Assembly (NCBI GenBank): GCA_021825585.1
Contig: JAKAGT010000028.1
Coordinates: 1-64,000, forward strand
DNA from: Bacteroidota bacterium
GTDB taxonomy: Bacteria > Bacteroidota > Ignavibacteria > Kryptoniales > JAKASW01
Direction of reading: 5' to 3'
Length of the DNA stretch: 64,000 bases
In this document: piece by piece, positions 62,491 to 64,000 of the stretch
Position numbering within the stretch: the first letter of the stretch is position 1
How the letters are laid out: every line of letters begins with the position of its first letter
Translations under genes and position numbers: made by a program
Notes under the pieces: generated by a model
Seen by the model: the letters and a program-made list of their open reading frames with translations, nothing else
Database searches by the model: none
What the model was told of the DNA's origin: nothing

Positions 62491-64000
62491 ATGAAGTACA
62501 CTTTACCAGGATTCTTTTTTTTTATTCCTTATTCTTTCCTTTGCTTTACTTCTCTCGAATCTCGCTTTTGCCCAGTCCGCCCTTGATTGCCAGAGGTGTC
62601 ACCCGGCGGAGTACGTGGCGTCCCTTAGGAGTCCTCACTCGTATACTCAAACGGACGTGGCTTCAGAACTTTCCACGGATGATGTGGGCAAGAGCCCTAG
62701 TCAAGTGGTCCAGGACGAAGACTGTGTCGCGTGTCATGGCCCGGTAGCGGTCGCCATGAACGGGGGTATGACCGAATCACAGGTGATGGGAACATTCTTT
62801 ACCACGACAAATGGACTCTATACCGGTTCAACCGTAGCCAAGGACTCGCTAAACTGGCCCAACGTCAATTGCGTGACGTGTCACAATGTGCCATCGGATC
62901 ATTTCGTGTCTATGCCGACACTTTCCGTGTTCAATTCGCAGACGGCTAAGTACGATTCGGCCCAAAGCTCCTCAGTCCTCTGTGGCCAATGCCACGGAAG
63001 CCTTCACTTTCCGGACACCGATCATCGCATTTATGATGCATGGAAAATGAGTAAGCACGGTCATGGTGGTCAGTTCGATGTTGCCGGGGAACTTTCAGCG
63101 AACGATACTGGCGAGACTCCCGACCAGGTTGTTCAGGATGAGGACTGTATCGGTTGTCACGCTCCCACGTCGGTCGTTGTGAATACGAGCATCGGACCGT
63201 CTCTGATCACGGAAGGGCAGGCTTTATCAAATTTCTTCACCACCACGGGAGGCAAGATTACCTCGTCAACGGTTTCACAGGATACAGTGGATTATCCAAA
63301 CGTGGCCTGTACGGCCTGTCACGATCCGCACAACCCGCGTGCATTATCATATTTCAACTCGTCAACCGGCCAGTATCAGGGCATGAGTTCTCCAGATTCG
63401 CTCTGCGGACAATGCCACGGCAACCTTCGCTTTCCCGGAACCGATCATATAAGTTACAACTTCCTGAAAGGTGAAGGCGGCATCGGGGTACAGTCCCAGG
63501 TCGATATGAACGGACAACCGACATGCATCGATTGCCACATGCACAAATCTGACACGGATGGATTGAACTCAATAATGTATGAGGGGCACAGCTGGCAGGT
63601 GTTTGTAAAGGAGCCTGACGGCTCGGTTACCGCGAGCTGCACGACCTGTCACCCCACGATGTCGGCAGACTCCGCCATGGCAATTGTCGCCTCGTGGAAG
63701 GCGCAGTTTACTCAGCTCGATTCGACTGCAGAAGCAGACGTTGCGGCTGCTAATGCATTCATGACCAGCCACCCCGATGATTCCCTGAAGGCAACATATC
63801 TGGCGGAGGCCACCCAGAACATGACCGTTGCCGAAGACGATGAGAGCGGTGGAGTCCATAACCATGGTTATTCGGTTGCTTTGTTGAACGATGCGATTGC
63901 CAAATCACAGTACATTGTGACAGGAATCAAGCAAACTCCGCCGGAAGTAGCAGTGAAATTCGGGCTTATGCAGAATTACCCCGACCCGTTTAACCCGACC
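62491..64000 (+). CDS. Nonaheme cytochrome c with type IX sorting motif; frameshifted at a T9 tract; incomplete
   Basis: From 62588 one long frame runs to the window edge with nine CxxCH heme sites: CQRCH, CVACH, CVTCH, CGQCH, CIGCH, CTACH, CGQCH, CIDCH, CTTCH. The ATG at 62491 (GAGGTG upstream) opens MKYTLPGFFF, but the run of nine T residues at 62515-62523 puts it one base out of frame, ending at TGA within the CPVRP segment. With eight T residues the reading becomes MKYTLPGFFFLFLILSFALL and ends SNLAFAQ, a perfect signal peptide leading into the heme domain. Two internal units (about 62676-62998 and 63120-63420) share VVQDEDC, FFTTT and LCGQCHG segments, so they arose by duplication. The last visible residues, NYPDPFNPT, begin a type IX sorting domain. 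Predicted as a surface or extracellular electron carrier. Phase-variable slippage or an assembly error explain the frame break. Confidence 0.88.

Overview
The window looks like chromosome from a member of the Bacteroidota/Ignavibacteriota branch (FCB group). Three proteins end, or begin to end, in the YPNPFNPST-type C-terminal sorting domain used by type IX secretion. There are three large CarboxypepD_reg/TonB-dependent receptors, a DUF2911 protein, a Frz-like chemosensory cluster and a free-standing four-helix-bundle (23S-IVP family) gene. No rRNA, tRNA, CRISPR array or complete prophage was seen. The assignment is inferred from gene content only.

Layout. (1) 0-12.7 kb is a patchwork of intact genes and relics: an XRE-ImmA/IrrE regulator whose PIN partner is broken by a REP/RAYT relic; two IS21-type tails flanking a lipoprotein gene; a frameshifted class-1 isoprenoid enzyme; a small Cys protein gene with an internal stop; a two-gene secreted-protein operon; a DUF2911 gene; a rhaT pseudogene with an out-of-frame deletion; and a GH3 enzyme that has lost its C-terminus. 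(2) 12.7-41.5 kb is an export and scavenging island: three TonB receptors, a ROK regulator, three paralogous GH18 proteins, a beta-helix type IX substrate, four paralogous phospholipase C-like phosphoesterases, a NamZ-type exo-muramidase, a beta-lactamase-fold serine hydrolase, a beta-propeller glycosidase-like protein, a FucP/GluP-type sugar permease and a DUF4838 protein. Together they suggest use of cell-wall and membrane debris (necromass) or of related glycans; this is an inference. (3) 41.5-42.4 kb is a relic zone with a histidine-kinase shard and a MITE-like element with a 9-bp target duplication. (4) 42.5-58.3 kb is one co-directional signalling operon: cheW, cheR-TPR, cheW, mcp, cheA-REC, cheB, a REC-PAS-kinase, a four-helix-bundle gene embedded in repeats, an Rcp1-like receiver, a HAMP kinase and a 1042-residue hybrid kinase. 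(5) 58.3-58.9 kb holds three shards of unrelated genes and a second MITE copy. (6) 58.9-61.6 kb is a mercury-resistance operon (arsR-merTP-merA) with a clear promoter/operator. (7) 61.6-64 kb holds a decayed Nramp transporter and then an incomplete nonaheme cytochrome c whose signal peptide is put out of frame by a run of nine T residues; it runs off the window and begins a type IX sorting motif.

The most unusual structure is the four-helix-bundle gene at 52.7-53.1 kb. On both sides it is bounded by the same 46-bp segment of a GAGTT-rich tandem array followed by the inverted AACTC-rich array, and the whole unit sits inside a kinase/response-regulator operon. A third, gene-less array separates cheA from cheB and supplies the cheB ribosome binding site. 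The next most solid new observation is the pair of MITE-like hairpins (42066-42230 and 58748-58863), which share terminal repeats and carry target-site duplications.
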